Below are positions 11,036-19,817 of a stretch of DNA of 64,000 nt, piece after piece. The notes beneath the pieces were generated by a model that saw nothing but the letters and a program-made list of their open reading frames with translations, was not told where the DNA came from and did not search any database. Position numbers and translations under genes: made by a program. Every line of letters begins with the position of its first letter. Position 1 is the stretch's first letter. This DNA comes from Actinopolymorpha pittospori (GTDB lineage Bacteria; Actinomycetota; Actinomycetes; Propionibacteriales; Actinopolymorphaceae): NCBI RefSeq assembly GCF_014873875.1, contig NZ_JADBEM010000001.1:8618001-8682000 (forward strand). Reading direction: 5' to 3'.

Positions 11036-11455
11036 ATGCTGCGATACACACTGATCCATCCCGAGATCCTGGCCGCGTTGGCTTCCGCCGGTCACGGTTC
11101 GCGGGTGCTGATCGCCGACGGGCACTATCCGTTCGTCACCGCCGCGGGTCCCAACGCCACACACGTGTTCCTCAACCTCACGCCCGGCCGGCTTTCGGCG
11201 ACCGAGGTACTCACCGCGATCGTCGACGCCGCCCCCATCGAGTCCGCCTCGGTGATGCAGCCGCCGCCGGAGTTGGCCACGCCGGAGATCTTCGCGGAGT
11301 TCGAGAACCTGCTGCCCGCCGGCACCCCGGTGGAACGGCTCGGACGGTTTGCCTTCTACGAGGCCGCGAAGACCGACGACGTCGCGCTCGTCATCGCCAC
11401 GGGCGAACAACGCACCTACGCCAACATCCTGCTCACCCTGGGCGTCGCCGCCTGA
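11036..11455 (+). CDS. RbsD/FucU-family sugar mutarotase
   Basis: A 139-residue protein with the RbsD/FucU fold. It begins MLRYTLIHPEILAALASAGHG and carries VLIADGHYPFVTA, corresponding to the catalytic His/Asp region that interconverts sugar anomers (D-ribose pyranase or L-fucose mutarotase). It ends with the ANILLTLGV segment typical of the family. Members are cytoplasmic and feed sugar kinases. The ATG follows a GAGAGGGG ribosome site. The neighbouring GH116 and PhyH genes suggest a role in catabolism of a sugar or glycoside, but the sugar cannot be named from sequence. Confidence 0.85.
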   Translation: MLRYTLIHPEILAALASAGHGSRVLIADGHYPFVTAAGPNATHVFLNLTPGRLSATEVLTAIVDAAPIESASVMQPPPELATPEIFAEFENLLPAGTPVERLGRFAFYEAAKTDDVALVIATGEQRTYANILLTLGVAA

Positions 11456-11555
11456 CGGACACCGTCCCACCGGAAGGGCGGGCGGCGGCGACCTCGACCA
11501 CGGCACAGTGGTGGTGCGGCACACACCCGGCAGCCGAGTGAGGTGAGGAGCCGAG

Positions 11556-12401
11556 ATGACCACGACAGAGGTGACCGTGCGCCTACGTCCGGACCAGCTC
11601 GAGGCGTTCCACCGCGACGGGTTCCTCGCGCTCGACGCCCTCACCACGCGGACCGAGGTGGAGTCACTGCGCGAGGTCTACGACCGGCTGTTCGAGCGCC
11701 GGGACGGGTACGCCGAGGGCGACCAGCTCGCGCTCTCCCGTCCCGACGAGGCCGGCCGGGAGACCCTCCCGCAGATCCTCAACCCCGAGAAGTACGCGCC
11801 CGAACTCGCCGACACCCTGGCCAGGACGAACGCGCTCGCCATCGCCCGGCAGTTGCTCGGCCCGCTGGCCGACCGGGCCGGCGACCACGCGATCATGAAG
11901 CCGCCCGGTCACGGGGCCGCGACACCGTGGCACCAGGACGAGGCGTACTGGAGTTCCGCCCACTCCCACAGCGCGCTCAGTGTCTGGATGCCACTGCAGG
12001 AGGCCACGCTCGACAACGGCTGCATGTGGTTCGTACCGGGCAGCCACGACCACGACGTGCGCCCACACCGGCTGGTCGATCCCGAGGCCCACGCGCTGGA
12101 GGTGGCCGAGGACGTCCCGACCACCGAAGCGGTCGCGTGTCCGATCCCGGCCGGTGGCTGCACGATCCATCACTGCCGGACCCTCCACTACGCCGGGCCG
12201 AACCACTCGGCCGCTCCACGCCGGGCGTTCATCATGGGCTTCCAGCTGCCGCCGCGGCCGCTCGCCGAGACGCGGGACTCTCCTGGCAGCGCCCGGAGTG
12301 GCGCTCCTGAGCACACGTCGCGACGACGGGCCCGCGTGACCGTGACCGGTCAGGCCGACGGCGGCACCGCGATCTCTCCGCGGGCGACGGCGACCACCTG
12401 A
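11556..12401 (+). CDS. Phytanoyl-CoA dioxygenase (PhyH) family protein
   Basis: A 281-residue non-haem Fe(II)/2-oxoglutarate oxygenase. The iron-binding HxD is in TPWHQDEAYW and the distal His probably in LHYAGPN, with conserved VWMPLQEATLDNG and WFVPGSH between. The substrate is unknown; bacterial homologues hydroxylate small metabolites. After about residue 235 (GFQLPPRP) the reading frame becomes low-complexity and runs 52 bases into the convergent PhzF gene. A neighbouring frame gives a compact end, WQRPEWRS then stop at 12310, suggesting a one-base shift near 12265. The true protein may therefore be about 250 residues. Confidence 0.8.
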   Translation: MTTTEVTVRLRPDQLEAFHRDGFLALDALTTRTEVESLREVYDRLFERRDGYAEGDQLALSRPDEAGRETLPQILNPEKYAPELADTLARTNALAIARQLLGPLADRAGDHAIMKPPGHGAATPWHQDEAYWSSAHSHSALSVWMPLQEATLDNGCMWFVPGSHDHDVRPHRLVDPEAHALEVAEDVPTTEAVACPIPAGGCTIHHCRTLHYAGPNHSAAPRRAFIMGFQLPPRPLAETRDSPGSARSGAPEHTSRRRARVTVTGQADGGTAISPRATATT

Positions 12402-13213
12402 CCGGACACCTGTGTCTCCAGGGTCCGGCCACCTTCGGCGCGCACCTGACAGTCGAGCCGGGAGGGTCGGCCCATCTCGGCGCCCTGGACGACCGTGTAG
12501 TCGGTGCGGCCGTCACCGGGCAGCAGGCCGGCGCCGACGAGCAGCACACCGATCGCCAACGCCGCGGAGCCGGTCGCCGGATCCTCCAGGACGCCGATCC
12601 CGGGCCCGAAGAGTCGGGCGTGCGCGATCCGGCGTTCAGCGTCCCAGGAGAAGACGTACACCTTCGCCACGCCGTGCTCACGGGCGGCGGCGAGGTCCAC
12701 ACTCGCGCGGGCGACCGCCGCGTCGGTCACCGGCAGGAAGTAGTGCTCCATGCCCGCGCTCGCCATCCGCGGCGCGGGACCGACGAGGTCCGCCGCGGTG
12801 AGTCCGGCGGCAGCGAGCAGCGGGGCGGGATTGACCTCCGCGCCGAGCACGGGTTCGCCGCCGGTGAGGGTGGCCCGGTCGTCGGCGACCTGGACGGGTA
12901 GCGACCCGGCGGCGCACTCCTGTACGACGTCTCCGGACGGGATCCGGCCGAGCCGGCCGAGCGTGACCGCGACGCCCACGCTCGGGTGCCCGGCGAACGG
13001 CAACTCCTCCACCGGGGTGAAGATGCGGACGCGGTAGTCGCCGCCGGCACTCGGAGGCAGGACGAACACCGTCTCGGAGAGATTGAACTCCGCTGCCAGG
13101 GTCTGCATCTGCTCCGTACGCAGCCCCTCCCCGTTGAGGACCACGGCGAGCGGGTTGCCGGCGTAGGGGCGGTCGGTGAAGACGTCGACGATCTCGTACG
13201 GGCGGGTCTGCAT
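12350..13213 (-). CDS. PhzF-family isomerase/epimerase
   Basis: A 287-residue protein of the PhzF fold (two similar half-domains). It starts MQTRPYEIVDVFTDRPYAGNPLAVV, and the conserved acid/base Glu is in NLSETVFV. The second half carries RLFGPGIGVLEDPATGSAA, the other family signature. PhzF enzymes catalyse proton-transfer isomerisations in the cytoplasm; the substrate of this member is unknown. Two in-frame ATGs exist. The second (used here) has GGGAAGA about ten bases upstream, while the first, nine bases earlier, abuts that site. It lies downstream of clpX and the BNR-repeat gene on the same strand. Confidence 0.85.
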   Translation of the reverse strand: MQTRPYEIVDVFTDRPYAGNPLAVVLNGEGLRTEQMQTLAAEFNLSETVFVLPPSAGGDYRVRIFTPVEELPFAGHPSVGVAVTLGRLGRIPSGDVVQECAAGSLPVQVADDRATLTGGEPVLGAEVNPAPLLAAAGLTAADLVGPAPRMASAGMEHYFLPVTDAAVARASVDLAAAREHGVAKVYVFSWDAERRIAHARLFGPGIGVLEDPATGSAALAIGVLLVGAGLLPGDGRTDYTVVQGAEMGRPSRLDCQVRAEGGRTLETQVSGQVVAVARGEIAVPPSA

Positions 13214-13278
13214 GGCAGCCATTCTTCCCGCTCGAAGCGGTCACTGTCGGCGTGGGTGGGAACGGCACCGCGCCCGGC

Positions 13279-14502
13279 TCACCCGGTGGTGAAGGGCTCC
13301 CAGGTGTGCCCGCCGTCGCTGGTCCGGTAGAGCTCGGAGGTGTGCAGGTCGGGGTAGCCGCAGACGAGGGTGCCGTGCTGGGGGTCGCTGAACGCCAGGT
13401 CGAAGACAGGTCCACGCTCGGGGACGGCGAGCGTGGTCTCCCAGGTGTGACCACCGTCGAAGCTCATGTGGACGAAGCTTTCGTCGCCACCGGTCGCGCC
13501 CACCGCGAGAGTGCCGCCGGAGCTGGCGGTGAAGGCGGTGGTGATCCCCGTGTCCGGAGCCGTACCGACGGTCTGGAAGGGGGCGCCGGACAGCGACGTG
13601 CGCACCTGTTTGGTCACCCGACCGCGGCCGGGATTGAAGCTGCAGAGCGCGAGGACCTGGCCCGGCGCCGTCTCCCCCAGTTGGGTGGACGCGTCCTGCT
13701 GGCAGGGCGGAGTGCTCGAGCGCCAGGTGCGGCCGTCCGGGGTGGTCCAGTATCGCGTCGGCGCGTACACCGGTCCGAGGCTGACCGCCGCGGCTGACCG
13801 CCGTACGCCGAGTTCGCCACTGGCCGAGGCCCCACCGCCGTTGTCGGCGATGGTGAGACCGGGCACGCTGGCCCACCGGCGCTCACCGATCGGCGTGCGG
13901 TAGACGTCGGTCCGCTTGTCGACGCCGAAGCCCGAGGCGATGATCGCGTAGGCATCCTGGTCGGTCGCGCCGAGGGCGCCGACGAAGACCGGCCTGCGGC
14001 CGCCGGCGAGTGACTCGCTTCGCCAGGTCGCCCCACCGTCGTAGGTCGCGTAGAGCACCAGGCCGTTGGTCACCAGCCCGACCGTGCGCGGGTGCAGGAC
14101 GTCCTTGCGCTCCGCGAAGAGCACGCGTACCTGGTCGTGGCTCGGCGACGTCCGCACCGGGGGCGCCGGCACCTGGGTCCAGGTGTCGCCACCGTCGAGG
14201 GTTCGCATCAGCACGGCGCACTCGCCGGAGGCGCAGGGAGCGAAACCGAGTACCCAGCCCTGCAGGGGCGTCGGCCAGGAGGTGGAGGTCGGACTGAAAC
14301 CGGCCGGGGTGGCGACCGGGGCCGCGTCGACCGACGGGCCGCTCTGGCTGTCCGCCGCGGGGCGGCTCCCCACCGTGGTCGTCGGGGGACGGGTCGGCCG
14401 CGCGTGCGCGGCGGCCGTCGACGCTGCCGCCGCCGTGGCGGGGATCAGCGCGAGACCAGCCAGCGCCGCTGCCATGCCGACCCGTGCGAGACGGGCCAGC
14501 AC
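13279..14502 (-). CDS. Exported BNR/Asp-box repeat beta-propeller-like protein
   Basis: A 407-residue protein with an N-terminal signal peptide (positively charged RLARVG, a hydrophobic stretch, and an alanine-rich cleavage region near residue 28), then a low-complexity linker. At least four Asp-box motifs follow (LDGGDTW, YDGGATW, FDGGHTW, SDGGHTW), as in sialidase, YCF48 or photosystem-assembly type propellers. No sialidase catalytic triad is apparent. It should be secreted or lipid-anchored. The GTG start is one base after the clpX stop, so it may be co-translated with clpX; an internal ATG nine codons on is the alternative start. Function is unknown. Confidence 0.8.
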   Translation of the reverse strand: MLARLARVGMAAALAGLALIPATAAAASTAAAHARPTRPPTTTVGSRPAADSQSGPSVDAAPVATPAGFSPTSTSWPTPLQGWVLGFAPCASGECAVLMRTLDGGDTWTQVPAPPVRTSPSHDQVRVLFAERKDVLHPRTVGLVTNGLVLYATYDGGATWRSESLAGGRRPVFVGALGATDQDAYAIIASGFGVDKRTDVYRTPIGERRWASVPGLTIADNGGGASASGELGVRRSAAAVSLGPVYAPTRYWTTPDGRTWRSSTPPCQQDASTQLGETAPGQVLALCSFNPGRGRVTKQVRTSLSGAPFQTVGTAPDTGITTAFTASSGGTLAVGATGGDESFVHMSFDGGHTWETTLAVPERGPVFDLAFSDPQHGTLVCGYPDLHTSELYRTSDGGHTWEPFTTG

Positions 14503-14503
14503 C

Positions 14504-15802
14504 TCAGGCCGACTTCTCGCGGCGTTCGTTCGAACGCTTGCGGCCGGGTTGTTCGCGGGGGATGAGGGTGGGGTTGACGTTGTCGAGGACGACTTCGCGG
14601 GTGACGATGACGCGGGCTACGTCGTCGCGGCTGGGGACCTCGTACATGACGTTGAGGAGGACTTCTTCGATGATGGCGCGGGTGGCGCGGGCGCCGGTGC
14701 CTCGTAGGAGTGCTTGTTCGGCGATGGCTTCGACGGCGTCCTCGCTGAACTCCAGTTCGACCCCGTCGATCTCGAACAGTTTCTGGTACTGCTTGATCAG
14801 GGCGTTGCGGGGTTCGGACAGGATCCGCATCAGGGAGGGCCGGTCCAGGGGTTGCACGGTCGCGATGACCGGGAGGCGGCCGACGAACTCCGGGATCAGC
14901 CCGAACTTCAGGAGGTCCTCGGGCATCACGTCGGCGAAGGTGTGTTCCTTCTCCCGGTCCTCCCGGGTGCGCACGCTGGCGCCGAAGCCGACGCCCTTCT
15001 TCCCGATGCGTTGTTCGATGATGCGTTCCAGCCCGGCGAAGGCGCCACCGACGATGAACAACACGTTGGTGGTGTCGATCTGGATGAACTCCTGGTGGGG
15101 GTGCTTACGCCCGCCCTGGGGTGGCACGGAGGCGGTGGTGCCTTCCAGGATCTTCAACAACGCCTGCTGCACTCCCTCACCGGAGACGTCACGGGTGATG
15201 GAGGGGTTCTCACTCTTGCGGGCGATCTTGTCTACTTCGTCGATGTAGATGATCCCGGTCTCGGCCTTCTTCACGTCGTAGTCGGCCGCCTGGATCAGCT
15301 TCAGCAGGATGTTCTCCACGTCCTCACCGACGTAGCCCGCCTCGGTCAACGCGGTGGCGTCCGCGATCGCGAACGGCACGTTCAACATCTTCGCCAGCGT
15401 CTGCGCCAGGTAGGTCTTGCCACACCCGGTCGGCCCGATCAACAAGATGTTGGACTTCGCCAACTCCACCGGCTCGTCCTTGGCATGACGGCCCGCGCCC
15501 GACAACCCCGCCTGCACCCGCTTGTAGTGGTTGTACACCGCCACCGACAACGCCTTCTTCGCCGGATCCTGCCCCACCACGTACTGATCCAAAAACTCAA
15601 AGATCTCCCGCGGCTTCGGCAACTCCGCCAAACCCACCTCAGAGGACTCGCTCAGCTCCTCCTCGATGATCTCGTTGCAGAGGTCGATGCACTCGTCACA
15701 GATGTAGACGCCCGGACCTGCAATGAGTTTTTTGACCTGCTTCTGGCTCTTCCCACAGAACGAGCACTTCAACAGGTCGCCGCCATCACCGATGCGTGCC
15801 AC
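14504..15802 (-). CDS. clpX: ATP-dependent Clp protease ATP-binding subunit ClpX
   Basis: A 432-residue AAA+ unfoldase. The N-terminal zinc-binding domain has four Cys (C13, C16, C35, C38) and recruits substrates and adaptors. Walker A is GPTGCGKT (123-130) and Walker B is in IIYIDEVDKIA. The ClpP-contacting loop region and RRNALIKQY-type C-domain are present. It forms hexamers that feed ClpP. The GTG start has AAGGAGA about nine bases upstream. The two clpP genes lie upstream on the same strand across a 339-base gap that probably carries clpX's own promoter. Confidence 0.97.
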   Translation of the reverse strand: MARIGDGGDLLKCSFCGKSQKQVKKLIAGPGVYICDECIDLCNEIIEEELSESSEVGLAELPKPREIFEFLDQYVVGQDPAKKALSVAVYNHYKRVQAGLSGAGRHAKDEPVELAKSNILLIGPTGCGKTYLAQTLAKMLNVPFAIADATALTEAGYVGEDVENILLKLIQAADYDVKKAETGIIYIDEVDKIARKSENPSITRDVSGEGVQQALLKILEGTTASVPPQGGRKHPHQEFIQIDTTNVLFIVGGAFAGLERIIEQRIGKKGVGFGASVRTREDREKEHTFADVMPEDLLKFGLIPEFVGRLPVIATVQPLDRPSLMRILSEPRNALIKQYQKLFEIDGVELEFSEDAVEAIAEQALLRGTGARATRAIIEEVLLNVMYEVPSRDDVARVIVTREVVLDNVNPTLIPREQPGRKRSNERREKSA

Positions 15803-16141
15803 TCCGGAACGTCTCCTTAGGTTGCTCCGCCCGATGCTCGAGCGTTCGTCGAACCTGCCTCGGACCCGGGCGGGTTAGCCTTCCTCGTCGCCGCCCGGCC
15901 TTGTGGGCCCGCAGCCGCGCATCTGAGAGTACAGAGAACGACGGTACCCCGTTCTGGGCGCGAACGGTCGTGTTCAACCGCGCGTTGTGTACGCCCCCGG
16001 CGAAATCGGGAACTCTTGACAACGCCCGCCTTCCGCATGCGTCCTGGTTCGCCCGGCGTTGGGTGGGTTCCCGCGATCCCGGATCGGCACCGCGCCGTCC
16101 CGGGACCACGGATCCCCCTCACCAGGCCTGTGGCCGGCGTC
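15803..16141 (-). other. Intergenic region between clpP2 and clpX
   Basis: 339 bases with no convincing gene. The clpX ribosome site (AAGGAGA) is at its clpX-proximal end. The AT-richer middle (about 15920-16020) is a plausible place for a separate clpX promoter, but no consensus hexamer pair is clear. No copy of the ClgR box seen upstream of clpP1 was found here. Confidence 0.5.
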
Positions 16142-16834
16142 TCAGACGTCGACCAGGCTCTTCTTGCGGCTCGCCAGCACCTCGTCGATCAGGCCGTACT
16201 CGACCGCCTGCTCGGCGCTGAGGTACTTGTCGCGCTCGATGTCGCGGGCGACCTCCTCGATTGGCCGGCCGGTGTTCTCCGAGATCATCTGCTCGAGCAT
16301 GTTGCGCATGCGCAGGATCTCGTTGGCCTGGATCTCGATGTCACTGGCCTGGCCGTAGCCGCCCTCGGTGTAGGGCTGGTGGATGACGATCCGGCTGTGC
16401 GGCAGCGCCGAACGCTTGCCTGTCGCGCCGGCCGCCAGCAGCACCGCCGCCGCCGACGCGGCCTGCCCGAGGCAGACCGTGTGGACGTCAGGGGTGATGT
16501 AGCGCATCGTGTCGTAGATCGCCGTCAGCGCGGTGATGGATCCACCAGGGCTGTTGATGTAGATCTGCACCTCACGGTCGGGGTCCATCGACTCGAGGCA
16601 CAGCAGCTGCGCCATCACCGCGTTGGCGATGTCGTCGCTGATCGGGGTGCCGAGGAAGATGATGCGGTCCTCGAACAGCTTCGCGTAGGGGTCGATCTGG
16701 CGGTAGCCGTAGGGCGTCCGCTCCTCCCAGCGCGGGATGAAGTAGTCCGCGCGGGGCAGCCGCTCGGTCGGGGTCGCGAGCCCGGGTGGGGTGACCAGAC
16801 CCGACGTGGGCGCAGGCGGGGGAATGATCGGCAT
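16142..16834 (-). CDS. clpP2: ATP-dependent Clp protease proteolytic subunit ClpP2
   Basis: A 230-residue ClpP. The catalytic triad is complete: S127 in GQAASAAAVLLAAG, H152 in HSRIVIHQP and D202 in IERDKYLSA. The nucleophile motif differs from the usual ASMG, as is common in actinobacterial second ClpPs. It has an N-terminal extension of about 45 proline-rich residues that may be a propeptide, or the true start may be later. In actinobacteria ClpP1 and ClpP2 form a mixed tetradecamer driven by ClpX or ClpC1. It follows clpP1 with a 29-base gap, so the two are co-transcribed. Confidence 0.95.
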   Translation of the reverse strand: MPIIPPPAPTSGLVTPPGLATPTERLPRADYFIPRWEERTPYGYRQIDPYAKLFEDRIIFLGTPISDDIANAVMAQLLCLESMDPDREVQIYINSPGGSITALTAIYDTMRYITPDVHTVCLGQAASAAAVLLAAGATGKRSALPHSRIVIHQPYTEGGYGQASDIEIQANEILRMRNMLEQMISENTGRPIEEVARDIERDKYLSAEQAVEYGLIDEVLASRKKSLVDV

Positions 16835-16863
16835 GGTGCTTCGTCCTCCAGGGAGCTACCGGG

Positions 16864-17478
16864 TCAGGAGACGGGGCCGACGGAGGCGACTTCGCCGGCG
16901 TACTTCACGACGTGGTCGATGAAGCCGTATTCACGCGCCTGCTCGGCGGTGAACCAGCGGTCGCGGTCGGCGTCCAGCTCGATCTGCTCGACCGTCTGCC
17001 CGGTGTGGAGGGCGGTGAGCTCCTGCAACTGCTTCTTCAGGTGCAGGCTCTGCTGGGCCTGAATCTTGATGTCGGACGCCGAGCCTCCAAGGCCGCCCGA
17101 CAGCTGGTGCATCATGATCCGCGAGTGCGGGAGGGCGTATCGCTTGCCCTTCGTCCCGGCCGCCAGGAGGAACTGCCCCATCGAGGCCGCGAGCCCCATC
17201 GCGACGGTCGCGACGTTGTTGGAGATGAACTGCATCGTGTCGTAGATCGCGAGCCCGGAGTCGACGGATCCGCCCGGGCTGTTGATGTAGAGCCAGATGT
17301 CCTTCTCGGGATCCTCGGCGTTGAGCACGAGCATCTGGGCGCAGATCGCGTTGGCGTTCTGGTCACGGACCTCGGAGCCGAGGAAGATGATCCGTTCCTT
17401 GAGTAGCCGCTGGTAGATGTGGTCATCGAGGCCGCCCTGGCCGTTCTGGCCCTGCGCCTCCTGCGCGTATCTGTTCAC
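16864..17478 (-). CDS. clpP1: ATP-dependent Clp protease proteolytic subunit ClpP1
   Basis: A 204-residue serine protease with the standard triad S99 (GLAASMGQFLLAAG), H124 (HSRIMMHQ) and D173 (DADRDRWF). The handle-helix region is SDIKIQAQQSLHLKK. Together with ClpP2 it makes the degradation chamber for ClpX/ClpC substrates in the cytoplasm. It is first of the clpP1-clpP2 unit. A ClgR-type box lies about 130 bases upstream, suggesting activation by ClgR as in other actinobacteria. Confidence 0.96.
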   Translation of the reverse strand: MNRYAQEAQGQNGQGGLDDHIYQRLLKERIIFLGSEVRDQNANAICAQMLVLNAEDPEKDIWLYINSPGGSVDSGLAIYDTMQFISNNVATVAMGLAASMGQFLLAAGTKGKRYALPHSRIMMHQLSGGLGGSASDIKIQAQQSLHLKKQLQELTALHTGQTVEQIELDADRDRWFTAEQAREYGFIDHVVKYAGEVASVGPVS

Positions 17479-17608
17479 GTCCTCCGCCTACGTCCTCGTG
17501 ACTCGTGTCGGTGGCGCACGACGGCCCGTCACGCGGGCCGCGTACGCCATGGAACCTGTCACCGACCCTAGCCAACGCCTGAGCACTTACCGACGGCGAG
17601 CGCCCGGT

Positions 17609-17622
17609 GTTCGCTCACGGCG
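17609..17622. promoter_or_regulatory. ClgR-binding box upstream of clpP1
   Basis: GTTCGC-TCACG-GCG matches exactly the GTTCGC-N5-GCG element reported for Streptomyces ClgR, and nearly all of the Corynebacterium operator WNNWCGCYNANRGCGWWS. It stands in the divergent region between clpP1 and the ArsR-type gene, about 130 bases before clpP1. clpP operons are classical ClgR targets. No clgR gene is in the window. Confidence 0.65.
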
Positions 17623-17651
17623 CAGAGCGGACCCGGACTGCCGAGAAAACC

Positions 17652-17682
17652 GCAAAGAGACCTTTGCAAATAGTCCTTTGCG
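17652..17682. promoter_or_regulatory. Probable operator of the ArsR-type regulator
   Basis: GCAAAG, four bases, then CTTTGC form an inverted repeat, and a second CTTTGCG follows eight bases later. The last copy ends nine bases before the ATG of the adjacent ArsR-type gene. The arrangement fits autorepression by a winged-helix dimer. The region also overlaps the likely promoter. Confidence 0.5.
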
Positions 17683-17690
17683 ATCCTACG

Positions 17691-18416
17691 ATGTCGGGCA
17701 TGCCCGAGCCGTCCGATCCGTCCCTTTCCGCGGTGTCGACCGATCCGGCCCTGCCCCCGTCGTCCGATCCGACCCGGTCCACCGCAGCGGCCGAACCCCC
17801 GCCGGACCTCGATCCGGTCCACGACATCACCCTCGACGCCCGCTCCCTGCGTGGTCTCGCTCACCCGGTCCGGCTCAAGATCGTCGGGCTGCTCCGCGCC
17901 GAGGGACCCGCCACCGCCACCCGGCTGGCCGCCCGACTCGGGCTCAACAGCGGCGCCACGAGCTACCACCTCCGCCAGCTCGCCCTCCACGGGTTCGTCG
18001 TCGAGGCCCCCGACCTCGGCACCGGCCGGGACCGATGGTGGCGCGCCGCCCACCGGACCACGTGGTACGACCCCAACGCCGTGGGCGGCGACTCGCGTGA
18101 GCTCGGCGAGGCCTACCTGCGCACGGTGGCCCGGCTCTACGCCGACCAGATGCTGAACGCCGTAGCCGAGATGTCGACCCTCCCGGACGCCTGGCAGGAA
18201 GCCAGCACCCTCAGCGACTACGTGTTCCGCCTGACCCCGGCCGAGCTGGAGCAGCTGATCGAGGACGTCAGCGGGGTCCTGCGGCGCTATCGGCGCATCG
18301 ACCCGGAGGCGGCGGCCCCGGAGGGCACCGCACCGGTCGCGTTCCAGTTCCAGGCGTTCCCGCTGCCCGGCGCGCTCGGCGTCGAGGCGACCGACGGCCC
18401 CGGGGAGACATCGTGA
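17691..18416 (+). CDS. ArsR-type winged-helix transcriptional regulator
   Basis: A 241-residue regulator. A disordered, proline/serine-rich N-terminus of about 45 residues precedes a winged helix (about 50-125): SLRGLAHPVRLKIVGLLRAEGPATATRLA, then the recognition helix GLNSGATSYHLRQLALHGF. The C-terminal half resembles the helical extension of HTH_20 proteins that control drug exporters. No metal-binding Cys cluster is visible. No Shine-Dalgarno site precedes the ATG, so the message may be leaderless; a second ATG lies three codons on. Its end overlaps the following MFS gene by four bases (GTGA), which points to a regulator/exporter operon. Confidence 0.85.
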   Translation: MSGMPEPSDPSLSAVSTDPALPPSSDPTRSTAAAEPPPDLDPVHDITLDARSLRGLAHPVRLKIVGLLRAEGPATATRLAARLGLNSGATSYHLRQLALHGFVVEAPDLGTGRDRWWRAAHRTTWYDPNAVGGDSRELGEAYLRTVARLYADQMLNAVAEMSTLPDAWQEASTLSDYVFRLTPAELEQLIEDVSGVLRRYRRIDPEAAAPEGTAPVAFQFQAFPLPGALGVEATDGPGETS

Positions 18417-19717
18417 ACGCCGAGAGGACGCCGACCGACCGCTCCCCCGACGGGCCGCCCGCGGGGCCGACCCGATCCCGACGTGGGCTCGTCGGGCTGC
18501 TGACCGCCCAGGCGGTCTCCCTCACCGGCACCCGGATCTCCGCCATCGCGCTGCCGTGGTTCGTGCTGGTCAGCACGGGCAGCGCCACCGCGACCGGGAT
18601 GGTGGCGTTCGCGGAGATGGCGCCGTACGTCGTCGTGAAGGCTCTCACCGGTCCGCTCGTCGATCGGATCGGTGCCCGGCGGGTCAACATCGGCAGCGAC
18701 CTCGTGAGCGCCGTCCTCGTCGCGGCGGTTCCGCTGCTGCACGCGCTCGACGCCCTTCCCTTCGGCGTGTTGCTGGCCCTCATCGCCGTGCTGGGCGCCG
18801 TCCGCGGACCGGGCGACTCGGCGAAGGAGGTGCTCATCCCGGACGTCGTGGCGGCCGCCCAGGTCCCCATCGAGCGGGCCACCGGCCTGTCCGGGACGAT
18901 CGAGCGGCTCGCCTCGACGATCGGCCCGGCGGCGGCCGGCGCGATCGTGGCGCTGTTGGGTCCGCTGACGGCACTGATCCTCGACGCCGTGTCCTTCGTC
19001 CTCGCCGCCGGGATCATCGCGGGCACCGTGCCTGGCGGCCGCGCCGCGCCGGACGAGGAGGAGAGCGCCGGAGGTTACCTCCACCAGCTCCGCGAAGGCT
19101 TCGACTATCTGCGCGGAGAGCGCTTGCTCCGTTCGATCATCGGCATGGTGGCTGTCACCAACCTGCTCGACGCGGCGATGGCCTCCGTGCTGCTGCCGGT
19201 GTGGGCCCGGGAGTCCGGCCGTGGACCGGCGGCGATCGGGCTGATCGCCGCGGTGATGAGCGCGCTGGCCGTCGGCGGGAGCCTGCTCGCCGCGGGCCTG
19301 GCCCACCGGCTGCCGCGCCGTACGACGTTCCTGCTGGGCTTCCTGGTGGCCGGCGCGCCGAGGTTCGTGGTGCTGGCCCTCGATGCCCCGCTCTGGCTCG
19401 TCCTGGCGGTCTTCGCGGTCGCCGGCTTCGGCTCCGGGTTCCTCAACCCGATCATCGGAGCGGTCGTCCTCGAACGCATCCCGCGCCGTCTCCTCGGCCG
19501 GGTCAACGCGCTGGGCGACTCGGTCGCCTGGGCCGGGATTCCCCTGGGCGGCCTCGTCGGCGGCGCGCTCATCGGTGTGGTGGGCATGTCACCCGTCCTG
19601 CTGGCGTTCGGTGCCGTCTACCTGGTCACGACGACACTGCCGGGGCTGCGGCCGGAGTGGAAGGACATGGACCGGCTCCGCCGGCGCCCGGTCGAGCGGG
19701 TGGAAACCTCTCCCTGA
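18413..19717 (+). CDS. MFS transporter (MFS_3/drug-exporter type)
   Basis: A 434-residue major facilitator with about 12 hydrophobic segments. It begins RGLVGLLTAQAVSLTGTRISAIALPWFVL, typical of the MFS_3/EntS-like export group, and has a cytoplasmic central loop near residues 200-225 (PGGRAAPDEEESAGG). It is expected to be an inner-membrane proton-coupled exporter of a hydrophobic compound; substrate unknown. The GTG start overlaps the regulator's stop, so the two are coupled and probably co-repressed. A strong hairpin follows. Confidence 0.85.
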   Translation: MNAERTPTDRSPDGPPAGPTRSRRGLVGLLTAQAVSLTGTRISAIALPWFVLVSTGSATATGMVAFAEMAPYVVVKALTGPLVDRIGARRVNIGSDLVSAVLVAAVPLLHALDALPFGVLLALIAVLGAVRGPGDSAKEVLIPDVVAAAQVPIERATGLSGTIERLASTIGPAAAGAIVALLGPLTALILDAVSFVLAAGIIAGTVPGGRAAPDEEESAGGYLHQLREGFDYLRGERLLRSIIGMVAVTNLLDAAMASVLLPVWARESGRGPAAIGLIAAVMSALAVGGSLLAAGLAHRLPRRTTFLLGFLVAGAPRFVVLALDAPLWLVLAVFAVAGFGSGFLNPIIGAVVLERIPRRLLGRVNALGDSVAWAGIPLGGLVGGALIGVVGMSPVLLAFGAVYLVTTTLPGLRPEWKDMDRLRRRPVERVETSP

Positions 19718-19817
19718 CCACGTTCCCGCACCCGGCGCGCTGTCCGGTGGTCGTTGCGCCCAACCGACACCGGCGCCGAACCGACACCGGCCCGGACGAC
19801 ACCGGTGCCCAGACGGC

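Noticed and set aside
9714..11054. A 446-codon plus-strand frame opposite the GH116 gene
   Set aside because: Antisense shadow; the minus strand carries a full-length recognised glycosidase.
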